In this document: positions 27,286 through 36,987 of the stretch, in pieces
Position numbering within the stretch: position 1 is the stretch's first letter
How the letters are laid out: the number at the start of each line of letters is the position of its first letter
NCBI GenBank assembly: GCA_004294445.1
Contig: REAZ01000017.1
Span: 124,001-188,000, forward strand
Direction of reading: 5' to 3'
Source: Cytophagales bacterium
GTDB taxonomy: Bacteria; Bacteroidota; Bacteroidia; Cytophagales; Thermoflexibacteraceae
DNA length: 64,000 bases
Notes under the pieces: generated by a model
Seen by the model: only the letters and a program-made list of their open reading frames with translations
What the model was told of the DNA's origin: nothing
The model's database searches: none
Position numbers and translations under genes: made by a program

Positions 27286-28503
27286 ATGAATAAAATGAAT
27301 TTTACAATCGACAATATTCCTTTTGGCATTTTTTCCGTAAAAAATGGTAGAAAACGCCTTGCAACCATCATCAATGACCAAGTGGTAGATTTATATGCTT
27401 TGGCAGATTTGGGCTATTTCGATGATTTAAAAATTAAAAAATCAGTTTTTAAAAATGATTTTTTAAATAATTTTATCAGTTTAGGGAAAGATAAAACTAA
27501 GGCAGTACGAAAGCGTTTGCAGGAAATACTTGCCGACCCAACGCCTAAGATTACGCACCCCGCTCAACCCATCACTCATCATTTAAATGATGTCCAATTA
27601 CATTTGCCAATAAAAATAGGTGATTATACTGACTTCTATTCTTCCGAACAGCACGCTACCAATGTGGGCAAGATGTTCAGACCAGACGGGGATGCCTTAT
27701 TACCCAACTGGAAACACTTGCCAGTAGCCTATCACGGGCGAGCAAGTTCAATATTTGTATCGGGCGAAAATTTTCATCGCCCCAAGGGGCAAGTCAATGC
27801 CAGCGATACTACTTTGCCTGTTTTTTCACCCACAAAACGATTGGACATTGAGTTAGAAATGGCTACAATTATTGGAAAAAACAATCTTATCGGACACTCG
27901 ATTGATGTCAATGCAGCCGAAGATTATGTTTTTGGGTTTACTTTATTCAACGATTGGTCAGCAAGAGATATTCAGCGTTGGGAATATGTGCCATTGGGTC
28001 CATTTTTGGCAAAAAATTTCTTTTCTTCTATGTCGCCATGGGTGGTAACGCTTGAAGCACTTGAACCGTTTAGGGCTGCTGCGGAAACACAAAAACCAGA
28101 AGTTTTGGCGTATTTAAAAGAAGAAAAACGACACCATTTCGACATTCAATTAGAAGTTATTTTAAAGACTCAGCACACTGAGGGGATAATTATTTCTCAG
28201 TCTAATTTCAAAAATATGTACTGGACGGTTGCCCAACAAATAGCCCATCATACAGTAAATGGTTGTAATTTGAATGTTGGAGATGTGATGGGGTCAGGTA
28301 CAATTTCAGGAAAAACGCCAGATAGTTTTGGTTCTTTGTTAGAACTAACTTGGGGTGGGAAAAATCCAATTACTTTACCCGATGGCTCGACACGAACATT
28401 TTTGGAAGATGGAGATACTATTATCATCAAAGGTTTTGCTGAAAAAGATGGCATTCGGGTTGATTTTGGCGAGGTAAAAACGACAATTTTACCAATAAAG
28501 TAG
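27286..28503 (+). CDS. fahA: Fumarylacetoacetase
   Basis: 405 residues. N-terminal SH3-like part, then the metal/active-site core: GDYTDFYSSEQHATNVGKMF (Asp and the catalytic His), LPVAYHGRASSI, DIELEMATIIG and FNDWSARDIQ. It splits fumarylacetoacetate to fumarate and acetoacetate, the last step after hmgA. The ATG at 27286 is used; a second Met two codons on is equally possible. Confidence 0.95.
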   Translation: MNKMNFTIDNIPFGIFSVKNGRKRLATIINDQVVDLYALADLGYFDDLKIKKSVFKNDFLNNFISLGKDKTKAVRKRLQEILADPTPKITHPAQPITHHLNDVQLHLPIKIGDYTDFYSSEQHATNVGKMFRPDGDALLPNWKHLPVAYHGRASSIFVSGENFHRPKGQVNASDTTLPVFSPTKRLDIELEMATIIGKNNLIGHSIDVNAAEDYVFGFTLFNDWSARDIQRWEYVPLGPFLAKNFFSSMSPWVVTLEALEPFRAAAETQKPEVLAYLKEEKRHHFDIQLEVILKTQHTEGIIISQSNFKNMYWTVAQQIAHHTVNGCNLNVGDVMGSGTISGKTPDSFGSLLELTWGGKNPITLPDGSTRTFLEDGDTIIIKGFAEKDGIRVDFGEVKTTILPIK

Positions 28504-28594
28504 TGAGCGAGTTTAGGTTAATTATTTTGAAAAACTTGAGTCGTTAGCAGTTATTATTTATGTTTTTCATCAAAAATCAATTTTTTCTTTTAAT

Positions 28595-28629
28595 TTTACA
28601 AACACATACCCTCTTATTGTGTACTTTTG
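28595..28629 (+). promoter_or_regulatory. Putative promoter of the Cache/GAF sensor gene
   Basis: A perfect -7 box TACTTTTG at 28622-28629, with TTTA at 28595-28598 as a poor -33 element (23-base spacing). Confidence 0.4.
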
Positions 28630-28658
28630 AGGCATTCGATTAAAGTTGTTCCAAATCA

Positions 28659-30671
28659 ATGAAAGCATTTAAGGATTTAAGTCTTGGTATTAAGTTTTCG
28701 GTCATTATAGGTATTTCGTTGAGCATTGTATTTGCGATACTCATCACTGCCATTTATTACCAGCAAAAATCAAAACTTGTCAATGAAAATGACGAGCGTT
28801 TTTTTAGTCATTTGGCTGATTTTGAGCGTATTGTAGATGAGCAACGCAAAGCAAACGAAGACAAAGCAAGCATAGCCCTTATGCTTGCCGAGCAATCTAT
28901 AGCAGCAAAAGGAGGCATCGTAGAGAAAGATTCTTTGGTTGCTATGCCCCTAAAAGTAGGCAAGGAAATGGCAATGATAAAGACATGGAGCATTGGTAAT
29001 CAGTTGGTACAAGCAGATTCACCATTTGTAGATAATTTTTATCAGCAAACGGGAGCGATGCTCGGTATCGTACAAAAAACTTCCGTGGGCTATGTATCCC
29101 TAATAGCCTCTGATGTGAAAAATAACAACAAAATGAATAGAGTAGGCGTGCCAATGGTTCACAAGCCGTTAGTAGATGCGCTCAATGCAAACAGTTACTT
29201 TTTAGGCACTACAGTTGGCGCAGCCTCCAGAAAAATTTATAGCCTTGCCAGCAAGAATATTACTACTTCTAAGACAGGTAGTAATGCTTATATTTTTACT
29301 GCTTATTTGCTTGATAATGAATATTTTACAAAAAAAAATATTGCTGAAAAAAAATATTTAGATTCTGGATTTCCATACATCATGACCAAAAGTGGCATCA
29401 TACTCTTTCACCCCAATCCTAAACTGATAGGTTCAGATTTATCGAAAATAAATACTAAAATATATCAGGAGATGGTGGACAAAACGGAAGTAAATAACAA
29501 GATTTCTTATACAGACCAAGCCGATAGAGTAGCGAAGTATCAATATTTTGTCTATTACGCCCCTTATGATGTGTTTTTGAGCATTGTTATTCCTAAAGCA
29601 GAGTTAATTGACAACCCTTTAGCCTCTATCAGAAATTTTTTAATTATCGGGGCAGTGATTGCTATCGTGCTTTGCAACCTCTTTATTGGATTTTTTGCCG
29701 ATAAGATGAGTACACAACCTATCAAGCAAATTTTAGATAAGCTCAATAAATTGGCACAAGGCAAGCAACTAAGCATAGAGGAAACTACGCAAAAAGATGA
29801 ATACGGACAGATATTTGGGGCAACTAACCAACTCATAGAGCGACTCAATAATGCTTCGAATTTTGCCAAAGAGGTAGGTAAAGGGCGTTTTGATACACAT
29901 TATGTAGCCCTCAATAAGGAAGATGACTTAGGGAATGCTCTTTTGGAAATGAGAAATGACCTAAAAGAAGCAAGTGAAAAAGAGGCAGAGCAAAGGTGGA
30001 TAAGCGAAGGAGTTACCAAATTTAATGAAATAATCAGACTCCACACCAATCAGATTAATGAACTCACTTACCAAGTATTGGCAGAACTAATCAAGTATGT
30101 AGGGGCTAATCAAGGTGCTATTTTTCTGATAGATACTGATGGAAGCAATATACCTTGCTTAGAGCTTAGTGCCAGCTATGCTTACAAACGCAGGAAATAT
30201 GCAAAAAAACAGGTCTATCTCGGAGAGGGTTTGATAGGACAAACATGGCAGGAGGGCGAAGAAATTTACCTTAAAAAAGTGCCAGAGTCTTATGCTAAAA
30301 TAGGCTCAGGCTTGGGTGAAGCCCCTCCAAATAGTCTTTTTATTGTTCCTCTAAAGTTTAATGAAGAAATTCAAGGTGTGTTGGAGATAGCATCTTTTTA
30401 CCAATTCTCTCTTACTCAAAAAGAGTTTATTCTGAAAATTATGGAGTCGCTTGCTGCTGCCGTTTCCGTAGCCAAATTCAACGAAAGCACTAAAAAGTTA
30501 CTGCAAGAATCACAATACATGATGGAAAACTTACGAAGCCAAGAAGAAGAAATGCGTCAGAATTATGAGGAACTACAAGCAACACAAGAGGAGTTATTCC
30601 GAAGAGAGCAAGAAGCAAAAGTGGAGAAAGAAGAATTGGCATCAAAAATTAGGACATTAGAACAAAAATAA
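28659..30671 (+). CDS. Membrane sensor: Cache, HAMP, GAF and terminal coiled coil, no output domain
   Basis: 670 residues. TM1 (about 13-33), a large Cache-like periplasmic sensor (about 35-322), TM2 (about 324-346), one or two HAMP segments (about 347-445), a GAF domain (about 455-605) and a terminal coiled coil (about 610-670) with EEEMRQNYEELQATQEE. There is no histidine kinase, cyclase, chemotaxis signalling tip or phosphatase after the coil. From RWISEGVTKFNEIIR onward it is clearly paralogous to the protein at 36973-38481. It may signal by binding a partner through the coil. Confidence 0.85.
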   Translation: MKAFKDLSLGIKFSVIIGISLSIVFAILITAIYYQQKSKLVNENDERFFSHLADFERIVDEQRKANEDKASIALMLAEQSIAAKGGIVEKDSLVAMPLKVGKEMAMIKTWSIGNQLVQADSPFVDNFYQQTGAMLGIVQKTSVGYVSLIASDVKNNNKMNRVGVPMVHKPLVDALNANSYFLGTTVGAASRKIYSLASKNITTSKTGSNAYIFTAYLLDNEYFTKKNIAEKKYLDSGFPYIMTKSGIILFHPNPKLIGSDLSKINTKIYQEMVDKTEVNNKISYTDQADRVAKYQYFVYYAPYDVFLSIVIPKAELIDNPLASIRNFLIIGAVIAIVLCNLFIGFFADKMSTQPIKQILDKLNKLAQGKQLSIEETTQKDEYGQIFGATNQLIERLNNASNFAKEVGKGRFDTHYVALNKEDDLGNALLEMRNDLKEASEKEAEQRWISEGVTKFNEIIRLHTNQINELTYQVLAELIKYVGANQGAIFLIDTDGSNIPCLELSASYAYKRRKYAKKQVYLGEGLIGQTWQEGEEIYLKKVPESYAKIGSGLGEAPPNSLFIVPLKFNEEIQGVLEIASFYQFSLTQKEFILKIMESLAAAVSVAKFNESTKKLLQESQYMMENLRSQEEEMRQNYEELQATQEELFRREQEAKVEKEELASKIRTLEQK

Positions 30672-30702
30672 ATTTATTCGCAAAATTTGATAGGAATTAA
30701 CT

Positions 30703-30846
30703 ATGCAACAAAAACCCGCTCCCAATGAAGATAACGAAGGTTTGCCACCCATCTTCAAAACTTGGAATCAATTATATGTCGTATTAGTCATATATCTGAT
30801 TGCTATTATTTTTTCATTCTATTGGTTCACCCTGTCATTCAAATAG
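30703..30846 (+). CDS. 47-residue membrane protein next to a sodium/solute symporter
   Basis: ATG at 30703, stop at 30844-30846. A short soluble N-terminus (about 18 residues, acidic and Pro-rich), the motif TWNQLYVV, and one strong membrane segment ending FYWFTLSF. Small proteins of this pattern (W-QLY, then one TM segment, then FY-FT) commonly precede SSS-type symporters in Bacteroidota, from memory of such loci. It lies 31 bases after the sensor gene and 73 before the symporter. A role as small symporter subunit is inference. Confidence 0.65.
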   Translation: MQQKPAPNEDNEGLPPIFKTWNQLYVVLVIYLIAIIFSFYWFTLSFK

Positions 30847-30919
30847 CAACCTAATTTGACTAAAGCCCATATTATTTAAAAAAATTAGAATTTTAATAAC
30901 CGCTTCAAACCCTTAATCT

Positions 30920-32626
30920 ATGCAACTTTTAGATTGGATTGTCCTTATTGGTACCATTGTTTTTATTACAGTTTACGGAATTTGGAAAAGCAGAAAAGAA
31001 AAGCATGATGTGGAAAGTTACCTTGTTTCCAAAAAAATGAATTGGTGGACTATTGGCTTATCTATAGCAGCAACGCAAGCGAGTGCCATTACTTTCTTAA
31101 GCACCCCCGGTCAGGGGTTTTCTGATGGAATGAGGTTTGTGCAGTTCTATTTTGGCTTACCTTTAGCAGTGATTGTGCTTTCTGTTACCTTCGTTCCTAT
31201 TTTTCAGAAACTTAAAGTATATACGGCGTATGAATTTTTAGAAGGTCGTTTCGACCTCAAAACAAGATCTTTGTGTACCTTCCTTTTTCTGATTCAGCGT
31301 GGCTTGGCGGCAGGGCTTACTATCTATGCACCGTCGCTCATTTTATCCATTGTTTTCGGCTGGGATATTTTTTGGACTAACTTTTCCATGGGCATGATTG
31401 TGCTTCTTTACACATTTTTGGGAGGCACTACAGCAGTAAGTGAAACGCAGAAACAACAAATGTTTGTCATTTTCTTAGGCATGGTCGTAGCAGGTGTAAT
31501 GCTCGTGCAGATGCTCCCCGATGCAGTCAGTTTTGGAAAAGCGGTCAGCTTGGCAGGAAAAATGAACAAGCTCAACGTGATAGATTTCTCGTTTGATTGG
31601 AACAACAGATACAATATCTGGTCGGGACTCATTGGCGGATTCTTTGTTTCGATGGCATATTTTGGCACAGACCAATCACAAGTACAGCGTTATTTGGGCG
31701 GAAAAAATATTGGAGAGAGTCGTTTAGGTCTGATTTTCAATGGTTTCATCAAAATCCCAATGCAGTTTCTTATTCTCCTACTTGGTACATTGGTCTTTGT
31801 TTTTTATCAGTTTAATGCCCCTCCTATTTTCTTTAATCAGGTCGAAGTAAGCAAGATTTATCAGACGGCAGATAGCACCAAATTTAGGCAGTTAGAAAAC
31901 GACTACCAATCTGTTTTTTCTCAGAAAACAATGACCGCAGGCGAATTAGCTACTGCCTTAGATACGGAAAATGAAACTTTGATTACACAAAAGCAAGAAG
32001 CCTTCCAAAAGGCAGACCAGCAAGCACAAACCATCAGAAAAGAAGCAATTGACCTCATTCACCAAAATAATGAAAGAGAAGGAAAGCAAAAAGCATCCGA
32101 TACGAATTACATATTCCTTACTTTCGTCATCAACTATCTTCCCGAAGGCGTGATAGGTTTACTTATTGCAGTTATTTTCTGTGCTTCTATGTCCTCTACA
32201 GCCTCCGAACTCAATGCCCTTGCTTCTACATTTATCATAGATGTCTATCAGCGAACCATCAAAAAAGATGGAACAGGCAAGCACTACCTAAACGCATCTA
32301 AGATAGCTACTGTAGCTTGGGGTTTGTACGCTATTCTTTTTGCCGAGTTTGCCAACGCCCTCAGTGGTAACCTGATAGAAGCTGTCAATATCTTAGGCTC
32401 TTTGTTTTACGGGACTATCTTAGGTATATTTTTGGTTGCTTTTTACCTCAAATTTGTCAAAGGAAATGCTGTTTTTATTGCCGCAATTTTGGCAGAATTA
32501 GTAGTGATTTGGTGCTGGCAAAATACAGGTATTTCTTTCCTTTGGTACAATCTTATTGGCTGCGGCTTGGTAGTAGGTATTTCTTCGATATTGAGTTTGA
32601 AGAATATAGGCGTGAAGGTGCAGTAA
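30920..32626 (+). CDS. Sodium:solute symporter (SSS family)
   Basis: 568 residues with about 13 membrane segments. LSIAATQASAITFLSTPGQG (residues 50-69) is the family TM1-2 Na+-site region, and SSTASELNALASTFIIDVY (about 430) the TM8-like one. A hydrophilic helical insertion of about 95 residues (about 310-405) sits between membrane segments and is longer than in PutP/SGLT types. Substrate unknown. The 47-residue protein just upstream may belong with it. Confidence 0.9.
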   Translation: MQLLDWIVLIGTIVFITVYGIWKSRKEKHDVESYLVSKKMNWWTIGLSIAATQASAITFLSTPGQGFSDGMRFVQFYFGLPLAVIVLSVTFVPIFQKLKVYTAYEFLEGRFDLKTRSLCTFLFLIQRGLAAGLTIYAPSLILSIVFGWDIFWTNFSMGMIVLLYTFLGGTTAVSETQKQQMFVIFLGMVVAGVMLVQMLPDAVSFGKAVSLAGKMNKLNVIDFSFDWNNRYNIWSGLIGGFFVSMAYFGTDQSQVQRYLGGKNIGESRLGLIFNGFIKIPMQFLILLLGTLVFVFYQFNAPPIFFNQVEVSKIYQTADSTKFRQLENDYQSVFSQKTMTAGELATALDTENETLITQKQEAFQKADQQAQTIRKEAIDLIHQNNEREGKQKASDTNYIFLTFVINYLPEGVIGLLIAVIFCASMSSTASELNALASTFIIDVYQRTIKKDGTGKHYLNASKIATVAWGLYAILFAEFANALSGNLIEAVNILGSLFYGTILGIFLVAFYLKFVKGNAVFIAAILAELVVIWCWQNTGISFLWYNLIGCGLVVGISSILSLKNIGVKVQ

Positions 32627-33076
32627 TTTGTACATTCACCTATAGAAAATATTTATAAACAATAAACCGCTTGTCCAACTATTCATGTTCGTTTCGCCAT
32701 TTGTAATAAGTCGCAGGCGATATTGGGTACTCTGCACTTTTATTCCATACAAAACCATTTTGGCACGCTTTTGAAAGAATATGTATAGGGTTATTCCTAT
32801 TTTTCAGTAAAAAAATTGAATTTTTTTACTGAAAAATTCTTATTTTCTTAAACTATTTGTTTAACTTTCATGCCATATATAGCTGAAATTAAGTCAGATA
32901 TACTTTATTTTAACGTTGTTGGTTAATTTATCATTGAGTTATTTATTTAATAATCAATCACTTATTTTGATAATAATTGGTTTCTATTTGAGAAAAAACA
33001 GTGTAATTAGGTTATCAAATGAATAATTAATAGACATTTGCATCATTAACTCGAAAAAGAAAATACAAAAAATATT
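32627..33076 (+). other. Intergenic region, 450 bases
   Basis: No gene seen. It holds the hairpin at 32799-32837 and otherwise very AT-rich sequence leading to the LysM gene. I could not pick a convincing promoter. Confidence 0.4.
32799..32837 (+). terminator. Hairpin, probable terminator after the symporter gene
   Basis: A perfect 17-bp inverted repeat (ATTTTTCAGTAAAAAAA at 32799-32815 with 32821-32837) around TTGAA. Its arms are A/T runs, so the T-tract lies inside the stem. It is 170 bases after the stop, so the assignment is tentative. Confidence 0.5.
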
Positions 33077-36000
33077 ATGAATAGATACATAGCTTTTATC
33101 GCTTTATTATTGTGGACGAGCATTAGCTTTCCGTCCAAGGCTCACCGCTTTAGCTTTGATGTGCCTACTGAAATGCAGTTTGCCGATATGCGTATCCTTT
33201 TTGATGCGGAGGCACGAGAGATTATTCAAGGTAGGGTAGATAATTTTGTAAAAGCAGGTTATTACAATAACTGCATACTTCGTGCAAAAATGTATTTCCC
33301 TCTCATAGAGCAGGCACTGACTCGCCAGCATACGCCTACAGACTTGAAGTACTTGAGTTTGCTATCGAGCTATGTAATACCTTCTTCGCAAGCCCCTGAC
33401 GGGAGCGTAGGTCTTTGGCTGATGACTGATAGCTTGGCAAGACAATTAGGGCTTACCGTTAATAATGAGGTAGATGAAAGAATGCACGTTATCTTATCGA
33501 GTGAGAGCATGGCAAAACACCTTGCTGAAAAAAATTATATATTGCGCAATTGGATTTATACTATGATGAGTTATCGCATGGAAATAGTAGATGTAATGAA
33601 TGAGTTTGATAGGTCGCTCATAGGGGCAAATCAGCTACTTATCACGAGCAAAACGCATAACTCTATCCTGAACCTACTTGCGTATGTGATTGCCTACAAA
33701 GAGAAAATAGATGCACCGCCGCCTCATAAATTAGATTTACTCGTCTATAATAATGCTCAAGGAAAATCTTTGAAAGAGATTGCGAGTTTTACCAAACTTC
33801 CTTACGAGCAGGTGAAAAATTTTAATAAATGGTTAATCATAGACAAAGTACCTGCTTATAAACATTTTTCTGTGCTATTGCCAGTACCCAAGCCTCGTAA
33901 AAATGAGGTAAATTTGCTCATACAGTCAAGCGAAAAACTGTCTCAAAGTACAGCATTTGATACTACCAAATACCCACTTATTACCAATAAAACAGATAGA
34001 CGTTACCGTGATAAAAGCTATATTTTTGTGAGTGCAAACGGCTTAAACGCCATGATAGCAGGGGAAGGCGACAGAACAGCAGATATGGCAGATGCAGCAG
34101 ATTTAGACCTCGATAAGTTCAGAGAGTTTAATGACATGAGCAAGTATGACGACGTAAAACAAGGGCAAGTATATTATCTACAGAAAAAAAATAAGAAAAC
34201 AGAAGTAAAGGAGCATATATTGGAGGCGGGAGAAAGTTTTTGGGACGTAAGTCAGCGTTATGGTGTGCGTATCTCTGCACTTATTATTAACAATAGGCTT
34301 TCAGAAAAAGATACTGCCAAAGTAGGTAGGGTAGTTTGGCTCAAAGAAAAACGCCCTGAAAATGTACCTGTTGAATACAGACAGGTAGCCCAAAACTCTA
34401 TTTTTACACAGCCAGATAGCGAAATAAGCGGAACTCCTACTGCTAATACGAATACAAAAAAAGTAGATGATATTTCGCCAAAAAACAATACCCCTACCAA
34501 CGATACAAGCAAGGATAACGATTCTATCTATGTAGTAAAAGCAAATGAAACTATCATAGATGTGTACCGCAAGACAAATGTTCCTTTTGATGAACTGGTC
34601 AAAATCAATGATTTGAAAACGCCAAACGTTTATGAAGGGCAGCAGATTAGGCTAAAACCTTATACCAATGTAAAAGTTGGTGTGGTAGCAAACGCAGACC
34701 CTAACTTTGTGCCGCCAACTGTAGATGAGGTAGCTAATCCTGCCATGACGGTTACTACGGCAGACGATAGTTTAGGAAAAGTACAAGAAAATTTGGAAGA
34801 ACACATTGTAAAAAAAGGTGAAACACTTTCGGCAATTGCTGGCAAATATAAAATAAGCGTGCCTGACTTGAAAAAATGGAATGGACTGAATGAAAAAGCA
34901 GACATCAAAGTCGGGCAAAAACTAAGACTCAAAGCACCTACGCTAAGTGCAAAAACAGATGATTTGCCAAAGACAGATACTACTGATGTTATGCATACCG
35001 TCATCGCCAAAGAATCTCTGTGGGGTATTGCCAAAAAATATGGCGTAACTCAGGAGGATATTACCAAAATAAATCAATTAGATGAAAAAGGCGGTATCAA
35101 GATTGGGCAAAAATTAACTATCAAACGCAGAACTGCACCAAAAAGTCAGATGGGAAGCGAAACACAAACCAGTGATAAGCAGACGCAAACAGTAGGGCAA
35201 ACCCCAACAGGAACAGATGGGCAGGGAGGCACGCAAACTACTACACAAATAGATAATCAAAAAATAATATCGGAAATTGGGACAAATGATTTGGTAAAAA
35301 TATCAATGGCTTATGTGGTCAATCCTCCTTCTTCGGGAGATGACATCATAGAGATAAATCCTGCCGTAGATCATTTTGCTAACATACGCAGACGTTATTA
35401 CTTAGACCATGATGATTTGGCAAAATGGAATGGAATAGCCCTCCAAGATGTCATAGAAGGCTCAATTCCGAGTGATAGAAGAACGCTCGTTGTAACTCAA
35501 AAAGGCTATAATATGTCTTTGCAAAGCGGTAACGTCATCTACCCTAAACAAGTGGAAAGCGTTACACCTACGAACAACCAACAATCACCTAATAACAATC
35601 AACAACCAATTAACAATAACCAGCAACCAGCTAATAACAACCAGCAACAGCCACCTCAAATGGGTAACAATACAGCAAATAACGCAGGCAGCGGTGAAAC
35701 AAAGAAAATTCCTGTCAATGCTTTTTTTGATAATTTCTTTACTATCAAAGAGAAGTACGCGCTGACAGACGAAGATATTGCTCGCCTTAATCCTTCTATT
35801 AACATGGAAGCAATAAAAAGCGGTTCTATTCCTCCAGAAGTAACAGAATTGGTAGTAGCAGGTAACGGCGGCAGCTCTGCTCAAGACCCAATAGACAATA
35901 CAGGCACAGGTACACAAAATAGTTATGTAGAACCAACTACAACTACAGGCACAACCTCTGACCAACACATCATTCATAAAGTTGCTTACGGTGATAATCT

Positions 36001-36892
36001 GTATAAGATTTCCAAGAAATATGATGTGCATACAGATAGCATTCATAAATGGAATAATATACCTGACCATGGAGAAATAGATAAGGGACACGAGCTAATA
36101 GTAGGCAAGAAAAGCGGAGTCAGTAACCCTGCTGCTTCAAGTGTTACAACTCCGAACACGACCACACAAGCAACTACGCCTGTGGCAAACAACGATATTC
36201 CTCCTTTCCATATCTTGAAAAAGGGAGAAACGATGTACGGCTTATCCAAAACATACAACGTACCTCTGAAAGATTTGATAGAATATAATCCTAAAATTTT
36301 TAAGGATAACATGATTCGCAATGGCGATACAGTGCATCTGAAAAGACCAGAAAGCAAAGGCACTATTTCCAAAGCCTCCCTTTCTTCTGACGAGGGCTAT
36401 TACACAGTACAAGACGGTGATGACATGTACAAGATATGCGAAAAATTCAAAATAAAACCTTCTGATTTGAAAATTTGGAATAAACTTGCCCCTGGAGTAG
36501 GCGTTACTAAGCCAATAACAATAGGCACTAAGCTGGTTGTGGACGCAGATTTGGCTGACAAATTAAAAAATAAGTCGGGAATACCTACTTCCAACTTTTA
36601 TGATGAGCCTATTTATCATTTTGTCCAAAAAGGAGAAACGCTGTCCTCGATAGCCAAAAAGTACAATACAGATGCAGACGAACTCAAGGCAACTAACAAT
36701 AAGCAAGATGGAAATTTGCATGAAGGGGAAAAACTTTTGGTTGGGAAAATTTACTATCACGTAGTAGAAAAGGGAGAAACACTGACAGCCATTGCTCAAA
36801 AGTACAAGATTTCTAATGAGAAACTTAAAGCACTCAATAATAAAAAAGATGATGTACTCAAGAATGGTGAAAAGCTAATCGTAGGGAAATAG
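33077..36892 (+). CDS. Large secreted LysM-repeat protein with degenerate transglycosylase domain
   Basis: 1271 residues. Signal peptide (about 1-22), then a lytic-transglycosylase-like domain (about 35-200) where the catalytic Glu is replaced: LKYLSLLSSYV has S97 where the intact enzyme of this window has E110. After it come nine clear LysM modules (GETLSAIAxKYxIS...LKxxNxL...GQKL) and two or three divergent ones, joined by Thr/Asn/Gln/Pro-rich linkers, including a tandem NNNQQP stretch (about 833-870). It probably binds peptidoglycan without cutting it and could tether or organise the wall. Ends with a strong terminator. Confidence 0.88.
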   Translation: MNRYIAFIALLLWTSISFPSKAHRFSFDVPTEMQFADMRILFDAEAREIIQGRVDNFVKAGYYNNCILRAKMYFPLIEQALTRQHTPTDLKYLSLLSSYVIPSSQAPDGSVGLWLMTDSLARQLGLTVNNEVDERMHVILSSESMAKHLAEKNYILRNWIYTMMSYRMEIVDVMNEFDRSLIGANQLLITSKTHNSILNLLAYVIAYKEKIDAPPPHKLDLLVYNNAQGKSLKEIASFTKLPYEQVKNFNKWLIIDKVPAYKHFSVLLPVPKPRKNEVNLLIQSSEKLSQSTAFDTTKYPLITNKTDRRYRDKSYIFVSANGLNAMIAGEGDRTADMADAADLDLDKFREFNDMSKYDDVKQGQVYYLQKKNKKTEVKEHILEAGESFWDVSQRYGVRISALIINNRLSEKDTAKVGRVVWLKEKRPENVPVEYRQVAQNSIFTQPDSEISGTPTANTNTKKVDDISPKNNTPTNDTSKDNDSIYVVKANETIIDVYRKTNVPFDELVKINDLKTPNVYEGQQIRLKPYTNVKVGVVANADPNFVPPTVDEVANPAMTVTTADDSLGKVQENLEEHIVKKGETLSAIAGKYKISVPDLKKWNGLNEKADIKVGQKLRLKAPTLSAKTDDLPKTDTTDVMHTVIAKESLWGIAKKYGVTQEDITKINQLDEKGGIKIGQKLTIKRRTAPKSQMGSETQTSDKQTQTVGQTPTGTDGQGGTQTTTQIDNQKIISEIGTNDLVKISMAYVVNPPSSGDDIIEINPAVDHFANIRRRYYLDHDDLAKWNGIALQDVIEGSIPSDRRTLVVTQKGYNMSLQSGNVIYPKQVESVTPTNNQQSPNNNQQPINNNQQPANNNQQQPPQMGNNTANNAGSGETKKIPVNAFFDNFFTIKEKYALTDEDIARLNPSINMEAIKSGSIPPEVTELVVAGNGGSSAQDPIDNTGTGTQNSYVEPTTTTGTTSDQHIIHKVAYGDNLYKISKKYDVHTDSIHKWNNIPDHGEIDKGHELIVGKKSGVSNPAASSVTTPNTTTQATTPVANNDIPPFHILKKGETMYGLSKTYNVPLKDLIEYNPKIFKDNMIRNGDTVHLKRPESKGTISKASLSSDEGYYTVQDGDDMYKICEKFKIKPSDLKIWNKLAPGVGVTKPITIGTKLVVDADLADKLKNKSGIPTSNFYDEPIYHFVQKGETLSSIAKKYNTDADELKATNNKQDGNLHEGEKLLVGKIYYHVVEKGETLTAIAQKYKISNEKLKALNNKKDDVLKNGEKLIVGK
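35574..35664 (+). repeat. Short tandem repeats coding an Asn/Gln/Pro linker
   Basis: Degenerate units built on AACAACCAGCAACCA encode the NNNQQP linker inside the LysM protein. The unit number may vary between strains. Confidence 0.6.
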
Positions 36893-36930
36893 CACAGCGA
36901 TAGGCACTAAAATATAACCAAAATATATAG

Positions 36931-36987
36931 ACCAATTAGAATTTAAACGAGAGATAGTATCTTGTATAAATTCTAATTGGTTTTTTT
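36931..36987 (+). terminator. Terminator of the LysM gene
   Basis: A perfect 15-bp stem (36931-36945 with 36967-36981) around a 21-base loop, followed by T36982-36987. It overlaps the last codons of the convergent GAF gene. No T-run follows it on the minus strand. Confidence 0.75.

Noticed and set aside
35574-35664. Possible CRISPR-like or regulatory repeat array
   Set aside because: The units are in frame, degenerate and encode a simple protein linker; there are no spacers.
35585-36091. 168-codon minus-strand open frame inside the LysM gene
   Set aside because: Antisense to a well-supported gene; its Ile/Val/Cys-rich protein mirrors the repeated Asn/Thr codons of the LysM linkers.
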